Source of the DNA: Microbacterium protaetiae
GTDB lineage: Bacteria; Actinomycetota; Actinomycetes; Actinomycetales; Microbacteriaceae
DNA length: 64,000 nt
Direction of reading: 5' to 3'
Assembly: GCF_004135285.1 (NCBI RefSeq)
Contig: NZ_CP035494.1
Span: forward strand, 496,001 to 560,000
Shown piece by piece: positions 56,719 to 64,000 of this stretch (position 1 is its first letter; every line of letters begins with the position of its first letter). The translations under genes were made by a program, and so were the position numbers. The notes under the pieces were generated by a model that saw nothing but the letters and a program-made list of their open reading frames with translations, searched no databases and was not told the origin of the DNA.

Positions 56719-57260
56719 CGCTGCGTCGCCTCCAGCAGGTCGATGATCTGCGCGGTGGTGCCCGTCTCTCCCAGCGCCGGGAAAATGCGCTCCACGGCGT
56801 TGCGGTGGGAGTCGGGATCGGTGTCGGCCACGGCATCGACGGCCACCGTCACGTTGTACCCGTGTTCGTGCGCCGACCGCGCCGTCGATTCGACGCCCTT
56901 GCTCGTCGCGATGCCGCTGAGCACCACCTGGGTGACGCCTTGTTCGCGCAGCCGTTCGTCCAGATCGGTGCCGTGGAAAGCGCCCCAGGTCTTCTTCGTG
57001 ACGCGGATGCCCTCACCCAATTCGGGCAGCAGCTCGGCCCATCCCTCGGGGCGCGCTGCCGCCGGCCGCGGGCGCTCGGTGCGTCCGGGGGCTCCGGAGA
57101 CGACGTTCACGAGCACGACCGGCAGGTCGTGTGCACGGAACGCGTCGGCGAGCTCCACGGCGCGGGCGACGACGGGGGCGGCCTGAGGGGAGCCGGCGAT
57201 TCCCGCCTGCAGATCGATGATGACCAGCGCGGTGCGCGGGTCAAGGGTGGTGAGGGTCAC
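56715..57260 (-). CDS. Isochorismatase-family (cysteine hydrolase) protein lacking the usual catalytic Cys
   Basis: A 181-residue alpha/beta protein. The catalytic Asp (LVIIDLQAGI) and Lys (RVTKKTWGAFHGTDL) are present, as is the cis-peptide region VVLSGIATSKGVESTARSA, but the position normally holding Cys (G-x-A-T-x-x-C) is Gly/Lys. Without the nucleophile it may bind rather than hydrolyse, or use another mechanism, as true isochorismatases do. GTG start overlapping the MarR stop (GTGA). Co-transcribed with a regulator and an efflux pump, so detoxification is a reasonable guess. Confidence 0.88.
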   Translation of the reverse strand: MTLTTLDPRTALVIIDLQAGIAGSPQAAPVVARAVELADAFRAHDLPVVLVNVVSGAPGRTERPRPAAARPEGWAELLPELGEGIRVTKKTWGAFHGTDLDERLREQGVTQVVLSGIATSKGVESTARSAHEHGYNVTVAVDAVADTDPDSHRNAVERIFPALGETGTTAQIIDLLEATQR

Positions 57261-57709
57261 AGGGCATCTTTCGGGTCGGGCTGCAGCATCCGCTCGACAA
57301 GAGCGACGGCAGCGGTCAAAGTGTGCAGTTCGTCGGCGGTGAACCGTTCAGAGAGGGTGCGCACAAGCCACTCCTGCTTGGCGCTGCGCCCCTGGCGCAG
57401 GGCGCGCTCGCCGTCGTCGGAGAGCGAAACCTGCACGGCGCGCCCGTCGTTCGGGTCGGGCTGCCGGGTGAGGATGCCGGCGTCGACCAGCGAGGCCACA
57501 GTCGCGCTCATCGACTGCGGGCGCATCCCCTCGGCACGTGCCAGCTCAGAGGTCGTGGCCGGGCCTTCGTCGAGCAGGCGCCGGATCACCGCGACCTGCG
57601 CGGCACTGTACTCGGCATTGCCCGCCTCGGCGCGCAGCCGGCGATACAGGCGCGAGGCCACGACGCGCAGCGCGGCGGCAGTCTCGTCGATGTCGGTCAC
57701 ATCCGACAC
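57257..57709 (-). CDS. MarR-family transcriptional regulator
   Basis: A 150-residue winged-helix regulator: AAQVAVIRRLLDEGPATTSE, the recognition helix RPQSMSATVASLVDAG and the wing RQPDPNDGRAVQVSLSDDG, where DGR is the typical wing tip. GTG start. It is the first gene of an operon with the isochorismatase-like and MFS genes. A near-perfect palindrome (57721-57748) 12 bp upstream is the obvious operator, which points to autorepression. Confidence 0.94.
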   Translation of the reverse strand: MSDVTDIDETAAALRVVASRLYRRLRAEAGNAEYSAAQVAVIRRLLDEGPATTSELARAEGMRPQSMSATVASLVDAGILTRQPDPNDGRAVQVSLSDDGERALRQGRSAKQEWLVRTLSERFTADELHTLTAAVALVERMLQPDPKDAL

Positions 57710-57720
57710 CGTAACACTTC

Positions 57721-57748
57721 TTCAGGCAACCTGTACAGTTTGCCTGAA
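57721..57748 (-). promoter_or_regulatory. MarR operator candidate
   Basis: Outer arms TTCAGGCAA and TTGCCTGAA are perfect complements; the centre CTGTACAG is itself a palindrome. Over 28 bp only one pair fails. It lies 12-39 bp before the GTG of the MarR gene, a size and place typical of MarR-family sites. Confidence 0.82.
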
Positions 57749-57822
57749 TTCATCGGTGCGAGCACGGGATTCCCCGTGCCGTTCTGCGCGGGTCAGCTCT
57801 CGCGGTGCGCGTTCTGCGCGGA

Positions 57823-59109
57823 TCAGCTCTCGCGGGTCGCGTTCTCAGTGGCGGATGCCGCGTCTGCAGCGTTCGCGGACGCTTCGGCTGCCGCATCCTG
57901 CTCCTCGGCTGCCGCATCCGGCTCCTCGGCTGCCGCATCCGGCTCCTCGGCTGCCGCATCCGGCTCCTCGGCGATCTGCTGCGCTGCCTCGGGCTCAGGC
58001 AGTGCGAGCACAGCGCCCAACTCGTCGCGGTTCACGCGGATCCAGGGCCCGACGGGATCGACGACCACACCCTCGATGCCGTCATCACCGCGCAGTGCTT
58101 GTCCGAGTTGCGCCGGGCTGAACGGCATCGGCCGATCGTTACGTCCCAGAGCGACGACCTCGAGCGGATGCGAGAACACCGGCAGAATGCGCTCACCCGA
58201 TGCGGTGCGCGATTCGGCCACTCCCCAGTCGTCGTCGTCCGAGGCGCGGTTCACCGCGATCCACAACGGAGTGCTCGCCAGCGCCTCAGCGACCTGTGCG
58301 GCCGTGTCGTCGGTGCGCGGGCCGCTGACGAGCTTCTTGAGGGTGCACTGCGGATCCCACTCGGCGACCATGCGCTCGATCAGGGCACGCGGCAGCACCA
58401 CGGCGGCCGGGGTCGAGGCATGATCGACCATGACCCCGGCGAACTCTCCCTGCAGCACATACTGCAGCACGGCAGGCCCGGGCTGCCCCATCGCCGAGGT
58501 CTCGGTGTCGCCATCGGCCTGCACAGCCGCAGCCAGCGCTGCCCCCGAGCTGTAGAGCATGACGAACTGGCCTTCGTCGCGAGTCGCAACAGCCAAAGGC
58601 AGCGCCTCGCCGGCGTTCATGAGCTCTTGCGCGTTGCCCTTCACCCGCAGGTACACATTGCCCTGCAACAGCTGTCGTGCGACCCCGAGAATCTCGTGCG
58701 GTTCCGGGTTCTCGCCGAGGGCGCCCAGCGATCCGCGCAGCACGACGTTGTCGGGCAGGCCGGGAATCGTCTCGGCCGGTGCGGGCGGCTCTCCTGTGGG
58801 CTGAGAAGCCGTGGCCTGAGGGGCGGCCGGCTGCGCCGCGCCGGCACCGAAGCCGCCGTACGACGTCGTGGAGATTCCTACCTGGGGCACGTCTTGGGCG
58901 CCGGACACGTCCGCCGTGGTCGCGGCATCGACTGCAGACGCCGTGTTGGCATCGGCCGCAGGCCCGCCCGCAGCATCCGCTGCCGTCGAATCGGCGGTGA
59001 CGGCGTCGGTCGATGTGCTGGCGGCCTCCACCTCGGCGGCCGCCTCAGGTGCCTCGGAATCGCCGTTGTCGGAACCGGTCGTCTTCGAGCCGCGGGAGAA
59101 AAGAGCCAT
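57823..59109 (-). CDS. SseB-family protein with acidic repetitive ends
   Basis: A 428-residue protein. The core (about 120-370) holds two SseB-like domains, one with PVFSHPLEVVALGRNDRPMPFSPAQL. The N-terminal 110 residues are Ala/Asp/Thr-rich and the C-terminus carries EEPDAAA repeats (three exact, one variant), so both ends should be disordered. Function in actinobacteria is unknown; the SseB name comes from a domain of varied proteins. A TAGGCT box 6 nt before the ATG indicates a leaderless message. Confidence 0.85.
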   Translation of the reverse strand: MALFSRGSKTTGSDNGDSEAPEAAAEVEAASTSTDAVTADSTAADAAGGPAADANTASAVDAATTADVSGAQDVPQVGISTTSYGGFGAGAAQPAAPQATASQPTGEPPAPAETIPGLPDNVVLRGSLGALGENPEPHEILGVARQLLQGNVYLRVKGNAQELMNAGEALPLAVATRDEGQFVMLYSSGAALAAAVQADGDTETSAMGQPGPAVLQYVLQGEFAGVMVDHASTPAAVVLPRALIERMVAEWDPQCTLKKLVSGPRTDDTAAQVAEALASTPLWIAVNRASDDDDWGVAESRTASGERILPVFSHPLEVVALGRNDRPMPFSPAQLGQALRGDDGIEGVVVDPVGPWIRVNRDELGAVLALPEPEAAQQIAEEPDAAAEEPDAAAEEPDAAAEEQDAAAEASANAADAASATENATRES

Positions 59110-59169
59110 TACGCCAGCCTAACCCGGGCCAGGATGAGGGTCGCGTCCGAGCCCCTCCATCGCCGCCGC

Positions 59170-61590
59170 CTACAGCTTCTCGATCGGCGCGATCTTGATG
59201 AGCAGCTTCTTGGCGCCGGCCTTGTCGAAACGCACGTGCGCCACGCGTTTCGGGCCCTCACCGGTGACGGCGTCCACGATGCCGTCTCCGAAGTCCTCAT
59301 GCCGAATGCGGTCGCCCGAGGCGAGCTCCATGTCGCCGTTGTCGCGCACCTTCGCCGGAATGCGGTTGGGGAACTTCTCCATCGCGGTCGACTTCGGCCT
59401 CAGCGCGGGAGGATCGTCGGTGCGTCGCTGGCCCCACGGTCGGCGAGCGTTCAATGCTCGGGATTGCGTGCCGCCGCGCGAATTCACATCGCCCGGCGAT
59501 TGCCGCCAGTCGATGAGCTCAGCGGGCACTTCTTGCAGAAAGCGGCTCGGCATGGCCACCGACACCTCGCCGAACTGCGCACGGGTCATGGCCAGCGTCA
59601 GGTACAGGCGCTGCCGCGCGCGGGTGACGCCCACATAGAACAGTCGGCGTTCCTCACTCGGGCCGCCCGGCTCACCGGCCGAGATACGGTGCGGCAGCAG
59701 GTCTTCTTCGACGCCGGTCAGGAACACCGTCTCGAATTCGAGCCCCTTTGCGGTGTGCAGGGTCATCAGCGACACCGTGCCCGACGCGTCTTCGAGGTCG
59801 TCGGCGTCGGAGACCAGCGCGACTTCGGTGAGGAAGTCCAGCAGTGTGCCGTCGGGGTTGTTGCGGGCGAACTCGCGTGCGACAGCGACGAGTTCGTCGA
59901 GGTTCTCGAGCCGCGCCTCGTCTTGCGGATCACGGCTGGCCCGCAGCGCGTCGCGGTAGCCGCTCTTGTCGAGCAGCACGCTTAGCCCCTCAGCCACCGC
60001 CGTGGGCGGGGCGATCTCACCCGAAGAGGGCAGCATGACGGCGGATGCCTCGGCCAAAACGGCATCGAGGCGGGTGATCGATGTCTGCAGCTTCGGTCCG
60101 ACACCGAGCGCCGACGCGTTTGCGAGGGCGTCGCGGAAGGTGATGCCTTCGTCAGCCGCGTACCGCGCGATGGTCTCGACCGTCACGTCGCCGATGCCAC
60201 GCTTGGGCCGATTGATGATGCGGCGCACTGCCATCTCGTCGGCCGGGTTGGCGACGGCCGTGAGATATGCGAGGGCGTCTTTGATCTCGGCGCGCTCGTA
60301 GAATCGCGTGCCGCCCATGATCTTGTACGGGATGGCCGCGCGGATGAAGATCTCTTCCAAGGCTCGGGACTGCGAGTTCGTGCGGTAGAACACCGCCATC
60401 TGCCCGTAGGCCATGCCACCGCGGCGGAGCACGTCGATCTCGTCGGCGACGAACTGTGCTTCGTCATGCTGCGAGTAGCCGGTGTAGCCGACGATTTTCT
60501 CGCCCTCGCCGACGTCGGTCCACAACCGCTTGTCTTTGCGGTCGAAGTTGTGGCTGATCACGGCGTTCGCGGCCGAGAGAATGTTCTGCGTTGAACGATA
60601 GTTCTGCTCGAGGAGCACGACCTTGGCGCCCGGGTAGTCGCGCTCGAACTCGGTGATGTTGCGGATGTCGGCGCCGCGGAACGCGTAGATCGACTGGTCG
60701 GAGTCACCGACGACGGTCAGCGAGGCCGGCTCGAGTTCGGGCGCGTGCTCCGGCTCGAAGATCATCATGCCGCCAGCGGAATATGGCTCGGCGGCCTTGC
60801 CCACCACAGGCCGGGTCAGCTCGTGGATGAGGGCGTACTGGGCGTGGTTGGTGTCTTGATACTCATCGACGAGGATGTGCCGGAAGCGTCGGCGATACAC
60901 GTCGGCCACGCGCGGAAAGGCACGGAACAGGTAGACGGTCTGCCCGATGAGGTCGTCGAAGTCGAACGCGTTGGCCTTCTGCAGCGCCCGCTGGTAGGCG
61001 CCGAACACCTCCACGAACTTCCGCTCGGCCGGGTCGGACATGTTCGCGTCGCGCGCGTATGCCTCGGCGTCGACGAGCTCGTTCTTCGACTTCGAGATGC
61101 GACTCTGCACCGCCGCGGGCGTCAGGCCGAAGGCATCGGCCTCGTATTCCTTCACCAGCCGCTTGACCAGGGCGCGCGAATCGCCCGAGTCGTAGATCGT
61201 GAACGACTTCGTGAATCCGAACTGTTCGGCCTCGCGGCGCAGAATGCGCACGCACGCCGAGTGGAACGTCGAGATCCACATGCCCTGCGCGTGCTGGCCG
61301 ACCAGCTGCTCGACGCGCTCGCGCATCTCGCCCGCCGCCTTGTTGGTGAACGTGATGGCGAGGATCTGGCTCGGCCACGCCTCTTTGTTGCGCAGCAGTG
61401 ACGCTATGCGGTGCGTGAGCACGCGCGTCTTGCCCGAACCCGCGCCGGCGACGATGAGCAGGGCATTGCCCCGGTACACGACGGCCTCGCGCTGTTGCGG
61501 GTTCAGACCCTGCAGCAGGTCGTCGTCAGGACGGGAGCCGGCGGCGCGGGAAACGTCGCCGACGACGAGGGGCGTGGAGGCATCGGTCAT
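59170..61590 (-). CDS. pcrA: ATP-dependent DNA helicase, UvrD/PcrA type
   Basis: An 806-residue SF1A 3-prime-5-prime helicase for repair and replication-conflict handling. Walker A VAGAGSGKT (about 47-55), motif Ia ITFTNKAAGEM, motif II VDEYQDTN, motif III VVGDSDQSIYAFRGAD, motif IV LEQNYRSTQNI, motif V LMTLHTAKGLEF and motif VI YVGVTRARQRL are in order. The C-terminal region ends with the Tudor-like GDRIRHEDFGDGIVDAVTG segment typical of PcrA, which contacts RNA polymerase. TAGACT lies 9 nt before the ATG, so the leader is at most a few bases. Confidence 0.97.
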   Translation of the reverse strand: MTDASTPLVVGDVSRAAGSRPDDDLLQGLNPQQREAVVYRGNALLIVAGAGSGKTRVLTHRIASLLRNKEAWPSQILAITFTNKAAGEMRERVEQLVGQHAQGMWISTFHSACVRILRREAEQFGFTKSFTIYDSGDSRALVKRLVKEYEADAFGLTPAAVQSRISKSKNELVDAEAYARDANMSDPAERKFVEVFGAYQRALQKANAFDFDDLIGQTVYLFRAFPRVADVYRRRFRHILVDEYQDTNHAQYALIHELTRPVVGKAAEPYSAGGMMIFEPEHAPELEPASLTVVGDSDQSIYAFRGADIRNITEFERDYPGAKVVLLEQNYRSTQNILSAANAVISHNFDRKDKRLWTDVGEGEKIVGYTGYSQHDEAQFVADEIDVLRRGGMAYGQMAVFYRTNSQSRALEEIFIRAAIPYKIMGGTRFYERAEIKDALAYLTAVANPADEMAVRRIINRPKRGIGDVTVETIARYAADEGITFRDALANASALGVGPKLQTSITRLDAVLAEASAVMLPSSGEIAPPTAVAEGLSVLLDKSGYRDALRASRDPQDEARLENLDELVAVAREFARNNPDGTLLDFLTEVALVSDADDLEDASGTVSLMTLHTAKGLEFETVFLTGVEEDLLPHRISAGEPGGPSEERRLFYVGVTRARQRLYLTLAMTRAQFGEVSVAMPSRFLQEVPAELIDWRQSPGDVNSRGGTQSRALNARRPWGQRRTDDPPALRPKSTAMEKFPNRIPAKVRDNGDMELASGDRIRHEDFGDGIVDAVTGEGPKRVAHVRFDKAGAKKLLIKIAPIEKL

Positions 61591-61741
61591 GTCTCTTCGA
61601 GTCTAGGCGCGGCCGCCGACACTGCGACTTCTAACGGCCTGCCGCCATAACCACCACAGGCACGCCTTGGCCCACCAGGTTATTCAGTGGTCTCCTAGCG
61701 CGTGTCTGACGACAGATGGGCGCGGCCAATGGGGTTGGCGA

Positions 61742-62116
61742 ATGAGGCCCGGTGGCTCCTGGCTGTACGTCTGGCTCGACGTCGAGACCCGAGAGATCGC
61801 ATACGTGGGTGCCACTGGCTTCGACCCGGAGTTGCGCGCGTACTTGCATGTCACGAGTGAGGATCCTCAACTCGGGTGGGTAAGAGCAACGGTGCCTCAG
61901 TACGACGAGCGAACCCTCGACGTGCTGGCGTTCGAGTTGCCTGATGGCGTCGATCAGGCGGCTGCAAATCAGGTCCTGATCACGTGCCTAGCCGATGTCG
62001 GCGAGTACACGGGCGTGAGCGGAGCAGCGAGCGATCTGCGCAATGCCATCGGCCCGGTTCTTCAGGCGCTAGACAATCACCGCGGGATGGCGTCTCAGGA
62101 GTCTGCTGCTTCGTGA
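61742..62116 (+). CDS. Hypothetical protein with GIY-YIG-like N-terminus
   Basis: A 124-residue protein. SWLYVWLDVETREIAYVGAT followed by GFDPELRAYLHV fits the GIY-x10-YIG ... R ... H arrangement of GIY-YIG nuclease folds. The rest (LDVLAFELPDGVDQAAANQV) is not recognised, and a clear catalytic Glu/Asn pair is not evident, so activity is doubtful. The start is chosen at the first ATG in frame near the domain; there is no strong ribosome site. It is the first gene beyond pcrA in what seems an accessory region; its 3-prime end overlaps a transposase fossil. Confidence 0.55.
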   Translation: MRPGGSWLYVWLDVETREIAYVGATGFDPELRAYLHVTSEDPQLGWVRATVPQYDERTLDVLAFELPDGVDQAAANQVLITCLADVGEYTGVSGAASDLRNAIGPVLQALDNHRGMASQESAAS

Positions 62117-62672
62117 GTTCGCGGCTCCACGGTGACGGCGTTGAGCACCTCTGCAGCGCGACAGATGATGGCATGCTTGTCGAAGCGGGTGGCGAGACCG
62201 TGCCACTGCTCTATTTGGCAGTAGGGTCGCTCGATCACGCTGCGGTTCCTGTAGTCGTCGGGGTCAAGCGCAACCGGCCGGCCACTGCGTGACCGCGCCG
62301 TTTGCGGTGTGCCTTCCGGTCGTCCGATTCCGCGATGACAGCGTTGATTCCGCAGGAGCGAAAGTGACCGCGGATCGCGCGAGACGAGTACGCCTCATCG
62401 CCACGAACCGCGCCTGGGCGGGTCGTTGATCGAACAACGCTTCGCCCCACCTTCAGTTGCGCCATCAACGGCAGGGACATCCGGGGGGTCGCGTGTTCGT
62501 CGCGTGCTGATGCGCGCGGACACAATCGTCGAGTCCACCGATACCGACCGGTAGACGATCGCCTCGACCATCGTCCGCGCATCGCAGAACTTCTCACCCC
62601 GCCCCATCGGACGGGGCAGCATCCCTCGGTCAAAGACCATTGAGCATCCGAAAGCACCTGAGACCGCGGCAC
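62095..62672 (-). pseudogene. Decayed IS5-type transposase
   Basis: Fragments in three frames read, in order: LSDAQWSL with PRPMGRGEKFCDARTMVEAIVYR (N-terminal DUF4096-like part), VSVDSTIVSA near the catalytic Asp, DEAYSSRAIRGHFRSCGINAVIAE with AHRKRRGH, and LDPDDYRNRSVIERPYCQIE then QWHGLATRFDKHA (the DDE Glu region). The order and content match IS5-family transposases, but at least two frameshifts and a large internal deletion are present. Terminal inverted repeats were not identified. Confidence 0.8.
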
Positions 62673-62754
62673 GGAATCAGGCTCTCAGCCAGCATCCACA
62701 ACGTTTGTCAGGCACACTCTAGATCTCAGCCGCCGTCGACAGCCGTTCGACTCG

Positions 62755-62800
62755 TCTTTAATAGCAAGTCACCTAAATTACTATTGACATCCGAAAACTT
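62755..62800 (+). promoter_or_regulatory. AT-rich promoter region of the secreted-protein/ABC locus
   Basis: A short low-GC patch holds TACTAT (62779-62784), a good -10 box, and TTGACA (62784-62789), which with GAGTAT 17 bp on could serve as a second promoter. The first would give a leader of about 20 nt before the 22-codon ORF; the second would start inside that ORF and serve only the secreted-protein gene. Confidence 0.5.
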
Positions 62801-62810
62801 GGAGGAGAGT

Positions 62811-62879
62811 ATGAGGAGTACGCGGCTTTGCCTGCGAGCGGGACAAGAGGTCGACCCCTCAAGACAAAGCCACTTCTGA
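62811..62879 (+). CDS. 22-residue ORF before the secreted-protein gene
   Basis: Encodes MRSTRLCLRAGQEVDPSRQS then HF and a TGA stop. The ribosome site GGAGGAGAG ends 1 bp before the ATG and is one of the strongest in the window. The next ATG (62892) follows the stop by 12 bp with its own GGAGA, so the two are probably coupled. Could be a leader peptide, a peptide product, or an incidental ORF. Not recognised. Confidence 0.45.
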   Translation: MRSTRLCLRAGQEVDPSRQSHF

Positions 62880-62891
62880 ACGGAGACGGCG

Positions 62892-63284
62892 ATGCGTGCA
62901 CAGACCCCATCGGCGAAACCAAGGACGACATCAACACCACCACGGATGCGCAGCATCCTCGGGAGAGTGGCCGGAGTCGCTGCGCCCCTCGGCTCCCCGC
63001 GTCTTTTCGGGACTTCGGCAAACGCTGTGGAACCAGCCACTCCAAACGCGCTGCTGGCCTGCTCCTATATTTCAGTCGGCTATGACCAGAGCAACGGAGA
63101 CGTAACCGCATCGTGCAGCGGTAACGTCGTCATTACGGTTTCTTGCCACGCCATCCCGGGATGGAGTCCCTGGACGATTCGGCACACGTACGACGTCGGT
63201 GCAGGCCAGAGTCGGGTGATCTCGGGCGTCTGGCCGAGCTGCCCGTGGCCCGCTAGCTACGACGTCCTTTGGGCGTCGGCCTAA
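62892..63284 (+). CDS. Small secreted four-cysteine protein
   Basis: A 130-residue protein. A basic N-terminus (KPRTTSTPPRMRS) and a mildly hydrophobic stretch (ILGRVAGVAAPLG) lead to a possible signal-peptidase site after SANA (about 45). The mature part has Cys at 57, 75, 85 and 117, enough for two disulfides, and is Trp/Ser/Val-rich with the end VWPSCPWPASYDVLWASA. GGAGA lies 5 bp before the ATG; an internal ATG at 62946 (MRSILGRV) would give a shorter signal peptide. It lies 72 bp before an ABC ATPase gene, the setting of a secreted peptide with its exporter or immunity pump. It does not clearly match lactococcin 972. Confidence 0.6.
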   Translation: MRAQTPSAKPRTTSTPPRMRSILGRVAGVAAPLGSPRLFGTSANAVEPATPNALLACSYISVGYDQSNGDVTASCSGNVVITVSCHAIPGWSPWTIRHTYDVGAGQSRVISGVWPSCPWPASYDVLWASA

Positions 63285-63356
63285 GTTTGTCCCCCTCGTC
63301 TCCTCTCCCTGGCAGGCTGGACGTGCCGCGAAGCAGCGGTGTCCTGAGGGGGATTG

Positions 63357-64000
63357 ATGATCGAGGTTGACCATCTGACGAAGTACTTCGGTGATCGGCT
63401 GGCATTGGACGATGTGTCTTTCCGGGTCGAGTCGGGGAAGGTCACCGGTTTTCTCGGGCCCAATGGCGCGGGTAAGACGACAACGATGCGTTTGATCCTC
63501 GGACTAGATCGGCCCACCAGCGGCATGGCCTTGATCGATGGGCGCGCGCTTCAGGATTATACGGATCCACTGTGTCAGGTAGGTGCGCTGCTGGATGCGA
63601 AGTTCGCGCACCCGCGACGGACCGCATTCAATCACTTGGTCACGGTGGCGACCACGCATGGGATCCCTACGTCGCGTGTGCGCGAGGTGCTCTCGCAGGC
63701 GGGGCTGGAAGCGGTTGCTGCTGAGCGGGTCGGGAAGTTCTCGCTGGGCATGACTCAGCGGCTAGGTATCGCGACCGCGCTGCTGGGCTCGCCTCGTGCA
63801 TTGATTCTGGACGAGCCGATCAACGGCCTGGACGTCGACGGTGTGCGCTGGTTCCGCGGCCTATGCCGCGATCTTGCCGATTCTGGTGTGGCAGTGTTCC
63901 TCTCATCGCATCTGATGTCCGAGGTGGAGTTGGTCGCCGACCGAGTGATCGTGCTTGGCCGTGGCAGGGTGCTCCAGGATGCACCGCTGGGACACTTCCG
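63357..64000 (+). CDS. ABC transporter ATP-binding protein, cut by window edge
   Basis: The first 214 residues: MIEVDHLTKYFGDRLALDDV, Walker A FLGPNGAGKTTTMRLILGLD, the variant signature FSLGMTQRLGIA, Walker B LILDEPINGLD and H-loop LSSHLM. This is the BcrA/DrrA-like group of ATPases that pair with a separate membrane subunit for peptide or drug export and self-protection. GAGGGGG precedes the ATG. Codon choice is less GC-biased than in the core genes (for example TTGATT, GCATTG), in line with an acquired locus. The partner permease would lie just beyond the window. Confidence 0.9.
   Translation, partial: MIEVDHLTKYFGDRLALDDVSFRVESGKVTGFLGPNGAGKTTTMRLILGLDRPTSGMALIDGRALQDYTDPLCQVGALLDAKFAHPRRTAFNHLVTVATTHGIPTSRVREVLSQAGLEAVAAERVGKFSLGMTQRLGIATALLGSPRALILDEPINGLDVDGVRWFRGLCRDLADSGVAVFLSSHLMSEVELVADRVIVLGRGRVLQDAPLGHF

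Noticed and set aside
62892..63284. Lactococcin 972-type bacteriocin
   Set aside because: The secreted size and neighbouring ABC gene fit, but the mature sequence has four Cys and lacks the family's typical Gly/Tyr/His pattern, so I kept it as an unassigned secreted protein.

Overview
The window is chromosomal DNA from a high-GC actinobacterium. The best fit is Microbacterium or a close relative in the Microbacteriaceae. Supporting signs are the gene content (monomeric isocitrate dehydrogenase, the actinobacterial sucCD ... membrane protein-purN-purH neighbourhood, a sugar ABC importer without its own ATPase), the many leaderless genes with a TANNNT box 6-7 nt before the start codon, and the word GGATGCCGC/GCGGCATCC recurring in genes and in terminator hairpins. 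No rRNA, tRNA or CRISPR array was seen.

Left part (1-28 kb): a truncated glyA, then a very large sortase-anchored surface protein (vWA, pilin-like domains, seven DUF11-type repeats). Divergent from it is a GlcNAc operon (GH20 hexosaminidase, nagA). At 20.3-26.6 kb lies a second GlcNAc-type operon on the minus strand (ROK repressor, sugar-binding lipoprotein, two permeases, ROK kinase, nagB). Both operons carry the same ROK-like inverted repeat over their first start codon, so I read them as one regulon for uptake and catabolism of GlcNAc or chito-oligosaccharides. Between them are a membrane-anchored sigma/anti-sigma fusion with a long repetitive C-terminal region, a solitary AbiEi-like gene set between two repeat arrays, and a DUF2568-FAD oxidase-NUDIX operon. 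An L,D-transpeptidase follows.

Middle part (28-50 kb): monomeric icd, a GNAT acetyltransferase, a heterodimeric ABC exporter preceded by what looks like a complete ribosome-mediated attenuator (promoter, 24-codon leader peptide, terminator, competing antiterminator), an ogt/ada-alkA repair operon, a disulfide flavoprotein, purH-purN-DUF6350, a purine permease, a decayed VOC gene, a deazaflavin-type oxidoreductase, and sucD-sucC. icd and sucC share a palindrome upstream.

Right part (50-64 kb): two TetR genes, an SDR, a split NHEJ-type LigD (ligase and polymerase as separate genes), a MarR-isochorismatase-MFS operon with a clear operator, SseB and PcrA. The last 2.4 kb is different in character: a GIY-YIG-like gene, a fossil IS5-type transposase, an AT-rich promoter, a 22-codon ORF, a small secreted four-cysteine protein and an ABC ATPase cut by the window edge. 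This looks like the start of an accessory, possibly antimicrobial-peptide-like locus.

An unusual trait of the whole window is that many intergenic gaps are filled by repeat arrays of several unrelated families (15.5-16.0, 17.15-17.88, 28.18-28.71, 35.62-35.81, 45.2-45.4, 46.1-46.9, 50.55-50.84, 51.64-52.56, 55.2-55.35 kb). Several contain units in both orientations and could fold into long hairpins.
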